DNA of 46,566 nt from Sporosarcina obsidiansis (GCF_009651005.1 NZ_WHVW01000026.1:1-46566); one strand, 5' to 3'. Shown: positions 8,069 to 15,389, counted from the first letter of the stretch. Made by a program: numbers and translations. Notes: generated by a model from the letters alone, not told the origin.

Positions 8069-8602
8069 ATGAGCAGCAAAGCAGAACTATTATTACACCC
8101 GGTTAGAATGAAAATTGTTTTATCTTTGATGCAGCATCAGGAAGGATTGTCGACCAAGGAGATGGTGAAAATCATCCAAGACGTGCCGCAAGCAACGCTC
8201 TACCGTCATATACAAGTGTTGTTGGAGTCGGATGTCATCCAAGTGGTGGATGAACGGAAAGTGCGGGCGGTGACGGAGAAGTATTATGGATTGAATGAAG
8301 AGGCCGCACGTTTAGACATGGACGACTGGAGAAACTTGTCCAAGGAGAAAAAACTCAATTACTTTTCTTATTATCAAATGGTGTTGATGTCCCAATACCA
8401 AAATTACTTAACGTCGTTGGAGTCAAATAAAACGAAAGAAGATATGTCCACGATCTCCTTGTTGGAGTTACGCTTATCAGAAGACCAACTAAACGATTTT
8501 CAAAATGAGTTGAATGAGTTGATGCTCAAATATTATCAGGCAAGCGAGAAGAGTTCTACGACAGCGAGTACGGTTGCCGTGACGATTTTGCCTCGTATCT
8601 AA
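8069..8602 (+). CDS. ArsR-like winged-helix transcriptional regulator, 177 aa
   Basis: The ATG at 8069 is preferred because TTGGAGG sits at the right distance; the ATG at 8063 is too close to it. Residues 1-75 form a winged helix: LLHPVRMKIVLSLM, the turn LSTKEMVKII, and the recognition helix PQATLYRHIQVLLES, followed by a wing with VVDERKVRAVTEKYY. The C-terminal half is helical and probably mediates dimerisation or ligand sensing. No CxC metal site is visible, so it is not a classic metal sensor. It is divergent from the yxl-type exporter operon with two palindromes between, so it probably represses that operon. Confidence 0.7.
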   Translation: MSSKAELLLHPVRMKIVLSLMQHQEGLSTKEMVKIIQDVPQATLYRHIQVLLESDVIQVVDERKVRAVTEKYYGLNEEAARLDMDDWRNLSKEKKLNYFSYYQMVLMSQYQNYLTSLESNKTKEDMSTISLLELRLSEDQLNDFQNELNELMLKYYQASEKSSTTASTVAVTILPRI

Positions 8603-8700
8603 GGTATTGAAAAAAATTCACTTGAATCTCCACCCACGTCATCTTCTACGATGAAAAGGAGTTCCATAAAAGGAATACAGCATGTAGAGGAGATAAATTA

Positions 8701-8790
8701 TTGGAAACAAGTGTCTTTAGGAAACGGTGGCTTGCTGCTGGTATGCGTATCCTTTCCCTCTTTCTAACTTTTTTCCTGCCTTTCGCTTGA
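8701..8790 (+). CDS. Possible 29-aa hydrophobic peptide
   Basis: A TTG codon with GAGGAG about 8 nt upstream opens a short frame reading METSVFRKRW, then a hydrophobic stretch to LPFA and a stop. It could be a real small membrane peptide, a signal-peptide-only fragment of a lost gene, or chance. An overlapping frame from ATG 8651 also stays open for 38 codons. Support is weak. The rest of 8603-8840 shows nothing I can name. Confidence 0.2.
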   Translation: METSVFRKRWLAAGMRILSLFLTFFLPFA

Positions 8791-8848
8791 TGCTTCATAT
8801 ACTCATTTGATTAAGGTTACTAATATGATAAATCATCAACTGCTATTT

Positions 8849-8996
8849 TGCGCGAACCCCAAGTGCCCATGAAATCCCTGGGAGGTTCGCGCATTTTTTC
8901 TGCATTTCTACGAACAAAAAGTGCTGATTATCAGAATGTATTCACTACTACCACAATTTGTAGTAGAATGTTAAGGAGATCACACAATATCTCGTA
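8849..8996 (+). promoter_or_regulatory. CRISPR leader with conserved-type hairpin
   Basis: AT-rich sequence directly upstream of the first repeat. It opens with a hairpin whose arms are GCGCGAACC (8850-8858) and GGTTCGCGC (8884-8892), followed by a T-run. A GCGCGAACC...GGTTCGCGC block just before the leader is familiar from type I-C arrays of Bacillus. It may also terminate upstream transcription. The array promoter should lie between 8893 and 8996; an AAGGAGATCACAC segment precedes the first repeat. Confidence 0.55.
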
Positions 8997-10113
8997 GTCG
9001 CTCTCTGTATGGAGAGCGTGGATTGAAATTTTGCAAGAACGGCCTGTTGCTGTTGTATTAAATCGTCGCTCTCTGTATGGAGAGCGTGGATTGAAATTTT
9101 GACATCAATCAATGCGATGAAGCTAACACCGAGTCGCTCTCTGTATGGAGAGCGTGGATTGAAATGCATCCGGGTTGTTCACGATTCCTTTTACCTCGAG
9201 TCGCTCTCTGTATGGAGAGCGTGGATTGAAATTCTTTAAATGAAGAAAAAGAGTGCCTATAACGACACGTCGCTCTCTGTATGGAGAGCGTGGATTGAAA
9301 TAATCATGTCGAATTGTCTGAAAACCTCTAAAGCCGTCGCTCTCTGTATGGAGAGCGTGGATTGAAATTCGGTACTCACCATTAAACCCTTGCCAATTAC
9401 CGTCGCTCTCTGTATGGAGAGCGTGGATTGAAATATGTCTGCGGATAACAATGCAATCTTCTGTTGTCCCGTCGCTCTCTGTATGGAGAGCGTGGATTGA
9501 AATACTGCATACTCATAATTATCACGGTAAACAACAATGTCGCTCTCTGTATGGAGAGCGTGGATTGAAATCTGAAATAGTAGTCTAATAGCGGTCTGTG
9601 CGACTGGTCGCTCTCTGTATGGAGAGCGTGGATTGAAATATCGTGTGGAGCGTCACCCATTAAACCTGTAGTGAGTCGCTCTCTGTATGGAGAGCGTGGA
9701 TTGAAATTTGTCCAGCTACCACACGCGATATAATCAACTGCCGTCGCTCTCTGTATGGAGAGCGTGGATTGAAATAATGAAAATGAATTTAAAGAAGAAG
9801 TTACTTTAGTCGCTCTCTGTATGGAGAGCGTGGATTGAAATAATCGGATAAGGCTCTTTTAAAGCAATCTGTGGACGTCGCTCTCTGTATGGAGAGCGTG
9901 GATTGAAATAATGACGCATTCCGAACATGAAGTGCATGAAAAAGTCGCTCTCTGTATGGAGAGCGTGGATTGAAATCCGCGAAGACGAGTCAACTGACGA
10001 ATGACAGTGAAGTCGCTCTCTGTATGGAGAGCGTGGATTGAAATTGTCTCACACTTCCTTTTATAAGCGGCATCAAGCGTGTCGCTCTCTGTATGGAGAG
10101 CGTGGATTGAAAT
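8997..10113 (+). CRISPR. CRISPR array, 17 repeats / 16 spacers, type I-C-like
   Basis: The repeat is 33 nt, begins GTCGCTCTCTGTATGG and ends GAGAGCGTGGATTGAAAT, with a 7-bp internal stem (CGCTCTC/GAGAGCG). The 3' end GTGGATTGAAAT is the type I-C signature. Repeats start at 8997, 9065, 9133, 9200, 9269, 9336, 9402, 9471, 9539, 9607, 9675, 9743, 9809, 9877, 9944, 10012 and 10081, and all read as identical. Spacers are 33-36 nt and all different. Repeat polarity and the leader place transcription left to right, with the newest spacers on the left. No cas gene exists anywhere in the window, so interference and processing would need a type I-C operon elsewhere. Several spacers are open in one frame on the opposite strand, as expected if captured from phage coding sequence. 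Confidence 0.97.
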
Positions 10114-10148
10114 TCTGAACTGTAGATTTTACGGTTCATTTTCACCGT
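10114..10148 (+). other. Possible extra spacer without its downstream repeat
   Basis: The 35 nt after the last repeat have spacer length and differ from the AT-rich sequence that follows. On the opposite strand they are open and read like a coding fragment (VKMNRKIYSS). This may be a seventeenth spacer whose terminal repeat has been deleted, or simply trailer sequence. Confidence 0.3.
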
Positions 10149-10193
10149 CACTTTCCTCTTAAAATTAAAAAAGCTAGTCCTAAAATAAAACAA

Positions 10194-10227
10194 CAAAAAA
10201 GGCTCTATCTATAGCAGCCTTTTTTTG
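10194..10227. terminator. Bidirectional terminator between CRISPR array and holin-like gene
   Basis: A-run plus GGCT at 10194-10204 pairs with AGCC plus T-run ending near 10227. It can end the CRISPR precursor RNA from the left and the leftward holin-like gene from the right. Confidence 0.6.
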
Positions 10228-10269
10228 ATGTTTCCATTTTCATTTCGTTACCTCAGAGGATTCACTTAT

Positions 10270-10527
10270 CTATTCTCCCGACCCCTCACAATCCTTCCGC
10301 TTCACTATCGTCTTACTACCCGAATACAACCCACTCGCCGATAACCCCATAATGAGCCCGCTTAACACCCCAGATTTCCAGTCAGTCGGAAACAAATAAA
10401 ACATTCCCCCACCAATCCCTAAAGCTAGCGATAAGATCGGCATTAATTTTTTCGGTAGTCCATATAATTTTAGTAATTCCACTAATCCAATAATGACCGG
10501 AATTAGTACAATGTCCGTTACTTCCAT
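10270..10527 (-). CDS. Holin-like small membrane protein, 85 aa
   Basis: ATG start with AAAGGAGAGA upstream. Two or three transmembrane helices (IVLIPVIIGLVELLKLYG; LMPILSLALGIGGGMFYLF; SGLIMGLSASGLYSG) end in a short charged tail (KRKDCEGSGE). Size and pattern, including LPKKLMPILSLALGI, match holins of Gram-positive phages (A118 Hol118-like or related). No endolysin gene is adjacent, so it is an orphan holin from a lost prophage or a domesticated membrane protein. It is not an extension of the tail remnant at 2.3-3.6 kb: the order and distance do not fit phage gene order. Confidence 0.6.
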   Translation of the reverse strand: MEVTDIVLIPVIIGLVELLKLYGLPKKLMPILSLALGIGGGMFYLFPTDWKSGVLSGLIMGLSASGLYSGSKTIVKRKDCEGSGE

Positions 10528-10561
10528 AGCGTGTCTCTCCTTTTTCTTTCTATCTTATTTC

Positions 10562-10599
10562 CACTCTATGCAAAATGAGTCGGCGCTTTGCATAGAGTG
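10562..10599. repeat. Inverted repeat, 13-nt arms
   Basis: CACTCTATGCAAA (10562-10574) and its exact reverse complement (10587-10599) enclose a 12-nt loop. No T-run follows on either strand, so it is not a standard terminator. It sits between the divergent holin-like and DUF1646 genes and may be an operator or a recombination scar. Confidence 0.4.
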
Positions 10600-10698
10600 T
10601 AGAAGAATTAACATGATTTAGCTGAAGTCTCCCACTTCTAAAAGTGGATGGATACACGCGGAGTGTCCACGTAATTGAGTAAAAGAAAGGAGAATTCA

Positions 10699-11715
10699 AT
10701 GGTAGTTGGATTGCTGGTCATTTTAGTTTTCGTTTTATTCTTGCCTTTTTCGGTTCCCCGAATTGAGCGCAATTTAGAACTTTTTTTATTCTTCATGGGC
10801 TGTGCTGCTGCATATATTAGTGGAGTCTTACAGCCACAGTTATGGATAGAGGCTTTATATGATCCACTTCACATCACAATAGCTGTAGTTGTGGCAGGTA
10901 TCCTATTCCGATGGATGCGCAAGCCGTTTGAGAAGGCAGTTTTGACTGGCAGCCAAATGATTCCATTCAGACTCTTCTTGGCGCTCGTTATTATGGTGTT
11001 AGGTCTCATCTCCAGTATCATCACCGCCATCATCGCGGCATTGGTACTCGTTGCGATTGCTTCTGTATTGCAGATGGATCGGCGTTCAGAAATTCGCTTT
11101 GTCATCCTAGCGTGCTATGCGATTGGCATGGGAGCCGTTCTCACCCCGATCGGAGAACCACTTTCGACGATTGCTACGAATAAATTGGATGAAGATTTTT
11201 ATTATCTGATGAACCTACTGGGAACAGATATCATCGCGGGTGTCTTCGTCTTTGGTATCCTGGCACTCTTCCTCATTCGCCCTCGTAGCCGTTCGACCCG
11301 CATTTCATCTGGACAAGCGGCAGAATCGTATGGGAGCATTCTCGTGCGTGGAATAAAAGTGTACATCTTTGTCCTTGCGTTAACTCTTCTCGGTGCAGGA
11401 TTTGAACCGCTGATCAGCTTGTATTTGCTCGACCTTCATCCGCTCACGCTCTACTGGATCAACATGATCTCATCAGTCCTCGATAATGCAACACTTGCAG
11501 CAGCGGAAATTAGCCCCGCGATGGATGAAGAGACAATTCAAGCGATCTTGCTTGGGTTACTCATTAGCGGAGGGATGCTGATTCCAGGAAATATCCCGAA
11601 TATTATTGCGGCAGGTAAGTTGAAGATAAGGAGTGGAGAATGGGCGCGGGTCGGTGTGCCTCTTGGTTTTCTTGCGATGGTTGTGTATTTTGTGATTTTG
11701 CTTATGAGGCAATGA
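10699..11715 (+). CDS. DUF1646 family permease, 338 aa
   Basis: The ATG at 10699 is chosen for the AAAGGAG ribosome site just upstream. A polytopic membrane protein with about ten helices belonging to DUF1646, a family related to the ion transporter superfamily of NhaD/ArsB-like carriers. Features include two re-entrant-like motifs: TPIGEPLSTIATNKL near the middle and GGMLIPGNIPNIIAAGKL near the end. Both place Gly-Pro/Asn in membrane breaks, as in Na+-coupled or anion transporters. It is probably a cation- or anion-coupled secondary transporter of unknown substrate, transcribed alone. A weak hairpin follows the stop. Confidence 0.75.
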   Translation: MVVGLLVILVFVLFLPFSVPRIERNLELFLFFMGCAAAYISGVLQPQLWIEALYDPLHITIAVVVAGILFRWMRKPFEKAVLTGSQMIPFRLFLALVIMVLGLISSIITAIIAALVLVAIASVLQMDRRSEIRFVILACYAIGMGAVLTPIGEPLSTIATNKLDEDFYYLMNLLGTDIIAGVFVFGILALFLIRPRSRSTRISSGQAAESYGSILVRGIKVYIFVLALTLLGAGFEPLISLYLLDLHPLTLYWINMISSVLDNATLAAAEISPAMDEETIQAILLGLLISGGMLIPGNIPNIIAAGKLKIRSGEWARVGVPLGFLAMVVYFVILLMRQ

Positions 11716-11720
11716 AAAAA

Positions 11721-11739
11721 GACCGCTGGTTTGGCGGTC
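11721..11739 (+). terminator. Weak hairpin after the DUF1646 gene
   Basis: GACCGC / GCGGTC stem 5 nt after the stop codon. It is not followed by a T-run on the plus strand, though an A-run precedes it. It may still stabilise or end the transcript. Confidence 0.35.
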
Positions 11740-11903
11740 TCAGCTTGTAGACAAACCCAAAAAACTAAAAAGTATCCTTACAACCTTTCCTTTTATAATT
11801 GTCTTAGTACTTTACTGTTTATTCTATAATATAAACTTAACAATCATTTCTAATCATTCAGGTGAAGAGGCAATAACTAGTAAAAAATCAATGAATTACG
11901 CTA

Positions 11904-11948
11904 GTTGATCGTAATGGAAGGCGGTGACTCCTTGAGGCTCAAGCCACC
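11904..11948. repeat. Truncated copy of a dispersed GC-rich repeat
   Basis: GTTGATCGTAATGGAAGGCGG followed by TGACTCC and then TGAGGCTCAAGCC matches the two ends of the larger elements near 12.85 and 33.2 kb, with the middle deleted. The rest of the 11.74-12.09 kb intergenic stretch is AT-rich with no gene I can support. Confidence 0.5.
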
Positions 11949-12088
11949 ATAGCTGTCAACTTAAGGACTAGGAATAAATGCTTCCCTTATTTAAGACAAA
12001 GTACGTTTTGCACCCTGAAATTTCGAGAAATGAATTGTAGAGAACACAATCTTGTTTTTTAGTAAGAGGGTTGATTGGTCATCTCTAA

Positions 12089-12665
12089 ATGAAAAAAATT
12101 GGATATGTACGAGTGAGTTCTGTAATCCAAAATCCTGCCAGACAAATTCAACAATTAGAAGAAATTGGAATGGATATTACTTATGAAGAAGTAATATCTG
12201 GTGTAACAAAGGAACGAGAACAATCACAAAAAATGCCAGGATATTTAAGGGAAGGTAATATCATTTATGTTACTGATCTACCAAGGATAACCCGTAGCAC
12301 ACAGGATTAGTTTGACTTGATTGAAATCATACGAAGCCAAAAAGCTAAACTAAAATCTCTTGAAAGATACATGGCTCGATTTGTCAGAAGAAAATCCCTA
12401 CAGTCGATTCTTAATTACTGTCATGGTTGGCGTTAATCAATTAGAAAGGGATCTTATTCGTATGCGTCAACGAGAAGGTATTGAACTTGCTAAGAAAGAA
12501 GGGAAATTTAAAGGGCGATTAAAAAAATATCATAAAAACCATGCAGGGATGAACTATGCAATAAAATTGTATAATGAGGGGTATATGACTGTAAATCAAA
12601 TATGTGAAATCACAAATGTATCTAGAGCTGCACTATAGAGGAAATTATTAGAGGAGAAGAATTAA
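12089..12665 (+). pseudogene. Serine recombinase (resolvase/invertase family), disrupted
   Basis: The N-terminal catalytic part begins MKKIGYVRVSSVIQNPARQI; the family's catalytic serine is the first Ser of VRVSS, followed by QNPxRQ. The frame is broken by an in-frame TAG at 12308-12310, a one-base frameshift near 12357, and a further TAG at 12636 just before the final RKLLEEKN. Between these, the dimerisation helix (MVGVNQLERDLIRMRQREG) and a C-terminal helix-turn-helix (MTVNQICEITNVSRAAL) are still readable. It is a decayed transposon-type resolvase, and no transposase is beside it. It marks an accessory region with the MITE-like element that follows. Confidence 0.85.
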
Positions 12666-12766
12666 ATTTATAACTACATATATTGTGAATTTCTTCACTT
12701 AAACTAACTAGCTGGTTGAAGAAGGAATCGTGTTCTTGTTAAATATTATTTTATGACAAAATAAAA

Positions 12767-13031
12767 AGGGGCTGGGACATATCTAACTTTTTCATTTGTA
12801 ATTACGAATATTTATAAAGACACCACAGTGTGCCTTGTATATCAAAAGTAGGGATTGGAGCTTAAGGCGGCGACTTCTGCGGGAATAGCATGAGCCTTGA
12901 GACCCCGCAGGAGCGTAGCGACGAGGAGGCTCAAGCCATGCCCGCGAAACGCGTCCGCCTGTAGCGCAAATCCCCCGAGAGTCTCTAAGACGGTACTTTT
13001 TTACTCTATAAATTCTTTTGTCCCAGCCTCT
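12767..13031. mobile_element. MITE-like element enclosing the GC-rich dispersed repeat
   Basis: Near-perfect 13-nt terminal inverted repeats (AGGGGCTGGGACA at 12767-12779; its complement with one mismatch at 13019-13031) bound about 265 bp without coding capacity. Inside, about 12860-12975, is a GC-rich, partly self-complementary core (GGCGGCGACTTCTGCGGG ... GACGAGGAGGCTCA ... GCGTCCGCCTGTA) that recurs at 33.19-33.31 kb and in truncated form at 11.9 kb. Such short palindromic elements are widespread in Bacillaceae genomes. Target duplications were not found by eye. Confidence 0.55.
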
Positions 13032-13083
13032 CATTTTTATTCCGTGAAAGAAAAAACACAATGTGATTGGACTACAAAAAGCT

Positions 13084-14457
13084 TTAAAGTGATTTTTTGT
13101 TATCAGTAGATTTTAGTACTACCGTATACAAAATAGCTATAATAACGACAATAATAGTTAATACAACGTATATATTACTATATTCGGTTCCATCTGCTGG
13201 GATGTGTAAAGGATTTAAACTTACACTTGAACTGGTGCTAAGTGCTTTTCCTATAAATGTACCAGAAATTGAGCTTGCAACGAAATTAACTAGCATGAAC
13301 AGTCCCATTCCAATACCAGTCTGTTCTTTCGATAAGGTATTAGACAAGGTATTTGCCATAGCAACTTGCCATTGGCTTTGGGCTACGTATCCTAAAACTA
13401 ATATGACCATTACAAGATATGCAGAAGTCCCTGCAAGGAACGAAAGTAATGCGAAACAGATAAAGAATAAAACGATTGTAATATAGGCAAGAGTTGAATT
13501 CCCTTTGGTATCTGCAATTTTACCACCTGTTTTGGCAAGCAATGCAGCAATTAATGCTCCAGGAAACATAAAGAGACCACTTGCAAATGGTGAAAGATGG
13601 TTAATATTAACAAACATAAGTGGAGAAAGATATGGCATAGAAAATGCTACTCCTGCACCTAAAGCGAACGTTAAAAGTGTTAATGTGTAAGCTTTGTTTT
13701 TAAATAAATCTGGGTGTATAAATGGATTTGCTGCCGTCTTAATTCTCCAAATAAATAAAATCAGAAAAATAACAAAGGCTATAAGAAGTATTAAACTTGA
13801 TTGTGAAACAACTAACATAAATGATACTATCGTTGCAACAAGTAAAAAAGCACCCATAAAGTCAATTTTACTCTGTACTCCTTTTTCATCACCAAGATAT
13901 TTTCGAAATGCTGGTATACTTAAAACCATTAAAAGTGGGATGATGAATAAATAATCCCAGCTAAACGATGTCAAAATGAGACCTGCGATAATAGGACCTA
14001 TCGCAATTCCAAACGTTAAACCAGCTGATGTCATTCCGATCGCACGACCACGTGTTTCAGGCGTAAAGTAACGTGTTGGAATAATCATTGCTAATGCAGG
14101 CAATACTGCTGCCCCTGCTGCCTGAATTACGCGCGCGATAACTAACGAAGGATAGTTTAAAGCAAATAAACCTATAAGCGAGCCAAGAGCCATTAAAATA
14201 ATCCCAATAGTTATCAAGTTTTTTAATTTATATTGATCTGCTAATTTCCCGTAAATGGTTACCCCAACAGCAAAAATAATTAAATAACTGGTTACAATCC
14301 ATCCTGTTTGTGAAGGTAATAAAGAAAACTGTTCGCCAATCGTTGGTAGTGCAACATTAAACATAGTGGTATTCATTGCTGAAATAACTAACACAAGCGT
14401 TAAAATAAGCATGAGCTTGCTGCGTTGGTTTTGGGATAATTGTGTTGATACTTCCAT
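13084..14457 (-). CDS. MFS drug exporter, DHA2 (14-TMS) family, 457 aa
   Basis: Multidrug-type proton antiporter of the inner membrane. Length and about 14 hydrophobic segments match Tet(L)/Tet(K)-like and QacA-like DHA2 transporters. Motif A is present after helix 2 (GKLADQYKLKNLI), an arginine-containing helix 4 motif is present (VIARVIQAAGAAVLPALAMI), and antiporter motif C is present in helix 5 (GLTFGIAIGPIIAGLI). The start is an ATG after GAGGAATAAATT. The marR-type gene lies upstream on the same strand with an operator between them, so expression is probably inducible by an unknown compound. It is too diverged from Tet(L) to predict tetracycline resistance. Confidence 0.85.
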   Translation of the reverse strand: MEVSTQLSQNQRSKLMLILTLVLVISAMNTTMFNVALPTIGEQFSLLPSQTGWIVTSYLIIFAVGVTIYGKLADQYKLKNLITIGIILMALGSLIGLFALNYPSLVIARVIQAAGAAVLPALAMIIPTRYFTPETRGRAIGMTSAGLTFGIAIGPIIAGLILTSFSWDYLFIIPLLMVLSIPAFRKYLGDEKGVQSKIDFMGAFLLVATIVSFMLVVSQSSLILLIAFVIFLILFIWRIKTAANPFIHPDLFKNKAYTLTLLTFALGAGVAFSMPYLSPLMFVNINHLSPFASGLFMFPGALIAALLAKTGGKIADTKGNSTLAYITIVLFFICFALLSFLAGTSAYLVMVILVLGYVAQSQWQVAMANTLSNTLSKEQTGIGMGLFMLVNFVASSISGTFIGKALSTSSSVSLNPLHIPADGTEYSNIYVVLTIIVVIIAILYTVVLKSTDNKKSL

Positions 14458-14482
14458 AATTTATTCCTCTATTCCACATTAG

Positions 14483-14496
14483 TTGCATATGCACAT
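14483..14496. promoter_or_regulatory. MarR operator before the MFS gene
   Basis: TTGCATATGCACAT is the exact reverse complement of the site at 15034-15047 and nearly the same as the one at 14999-15012. It lies in the 74-nt gap between the MFS and marR genes. Confidence 0.65.
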
Positions 14497-14531
14497 ATAT
14501 ACTAAAATATTGGAACGTATAATAATAAAAA

Positions 14532-14969
14532 TCATTGGATTTTCTTTATTACACGTTCCAAAACAGAAGTAAAGATTTCTACCTCATGCTCAGGAATGTC
14601 GTCCACTAAACTATCAAAAAACGTTTGTACCTGCTCAGTAGCAAGTTTTTCAAGAATTTCTCTGCCTTCTTTAGTAAGGAAAACATTGTTGGTTCTCTTG
14701 TCGTTCACGTCAGTTGTTCGTCGAAGCATATTTTTCTTTATTAAATTGTTAACTATTTTGGAGACTGTTGTGTGTTCTTTTTCTACAATTTCAGCTAATT
14801 GATTTTGCGAAATTCCCTCTTGATAATTCAGTGCAGTCATAATCTTCCATTGTTGGAATGTAAGTGGACAATTGAGTTCTTTAAATCTTTTATTCAAACC
14901 GATTCCAATCAATCGAGAAAGTGTTACTACTTTACGCCCTATTGATTTATTGTAATCATATATCATCAT
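14532..14969 (-). CDS. MarR family transcriptional regulator, 145 aa
   Basis: Winged-helix MarR dimer repressor: dimerisation helix (SIGRKVVTLSRLIG), HTH with turn SQNQLAEIVEKEHTTVSKIVNNL, wing region (LRRTTDVNDKRTNNVFLTKEGREIL) with the DxRxx pattern, and a C-terminal dimer helix. ATG start with GGAAGG upstream. The promoter region carries two copies of an ATGTGCATATGCAW palindrome, and a third precedes the MFS exporter gene. It therefore very probably represses itself and the exporter, with relief by the exporter's substrate. Confidence 0.85.
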   Translation of the reverse strand: MMIYDYNKSIGRKVVTLSRLIGIGLNKRFKELNCPLTFQQWKIMTALNYQEGISQNQLAEIVEKEHTTVSKIVNNLIKKNMLRRTTDVNDKRTNNVFLTKEGREILEKLATEQVQTFFDSLVDDIPEHEVEIFTSVLERVIKKIQ

Positions 14970-14998
14970 AATCTACCTTCCCTTTCTACATATAAAAT

Positions 14999-15047
14999 AT
15001 GTGCATATGCATGTATTTAAAATACCATAAAACATGTGCATATGCAA
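14999..15047. promoter_or_regulatory. Two MarR operators upstream of the marR gene
   Basis: ATGTGCATATGCAT at 14999-15012 and ATGTGCATATGCAA at 15034-15047, spaced 35 nt start to start (between three and four helical turns). They share the core GTGCATATGCA with the site at 14483. Confidence 0.65.
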
Positions 15048-15120
15048 CTATATCGAAAATGGGATAAGTACAGATGGGGACTTATTGAATTAACTGGTGC
15101 GTTAGCGACACAAGCTAAAT

Positions 15121-15161
15121 AAAAACATCGGTTCCTATAAACAAAAGGAATCGATGTTTTT
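15121..15161. terminator. Bidirectional intrinsic terminator
   Basis: AAAAACATCG plus TTCCT pairs with AGGAA plus CGATGTTTTT. The hairpin, flanked by A- and T-runs, ends at the very start of the repeat shared with 25.45 kb. Confidence 0.6.
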
Positions 15162-15206
15162 GCTGCAATTTTCTTAACGTTGTAAATCCGCATTTTCCTG
15201 ACGATG
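15158..15206. repeat. 49-bp repeat, copy 1 (possible IS end)
   Basis: TTTTGCTGCAATTTTCTTAA, then CGTTGTAAATC and GCATTTTCCTGA, recur at 25445-25493 with three mismatches. The second copy abuts the broken end of a dehydrogenase pseudogene, so the element is probably the end of a lost insertion sequence. From 15207 to 15350 the sequence is AT-rich with nothing identifiable. Confidence 0.55.
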
Positions 15207-15353
15207 CCCCTAACTGAGATAATATTTTGATTACTTTTTTGTATTTATATAATTTACCTTATGTAATTTTATATTTAAGGTTTTTAATAAAAAATAAAAA
15301 GAAACTGCTAACGATTTCAGATTTTCAAAAAAGTATACTTTTTCATACAAAAA

Positions 15354-15389
15354 AGCGAGAAGAGGTACTTTGATTAGCTTCTCCTCGCT
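15354..15389 (-). terminator. Terminator of the diguanylate cyclase gene
   Basis: On the minus strand AGCGAG...CTCGCT forms a stem followed by a T-run, 80 nt after the stop codon of the GGDEF gene. Confidence 0.55.

Noticed and set aside
8651..8767. 38-codon ORF starting at ATG 8651
   Set aside because: Overlaps the 29-codon frame, has no good ribosome site and no recognisable similarity.
8603..8996. Possible cas2 or cas1 remnant before the array
   Set aside because: No frame in this stretch shows Cas2 or Cas1 similarity; only short frames and the leader hairpin are present.
8997..10113. Self-targeting spacers against the window
   Set aside because: By eye none of the 16 spacers matches sequence elsewhere in the window; a computed search would be needed for the genome.
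8948..10196. Several minus-strand open frames with repeated peptide blocks across 9-10.2 kb
   Set aside because: They are produced by the CRISPR repeat being read in frame on the opposite strand; no ribosome sites, and the array explains them.
2340..10527. One large prophage spanning the tail remnant and the holin-like gene
   Set aside because: The intervening 6.7 kb holds an intact ABC operon, a regulator and a CRISPR array, and the holin is on the wrong side of the tail genes for phage order.
13084..14457. Calling the MFS gene a tetracycline resistance gene
   Set aside because: Same 14-helix family and size as Tet(L)/Tet(K), but the sequence is clearly diverged, so the substrate is open.
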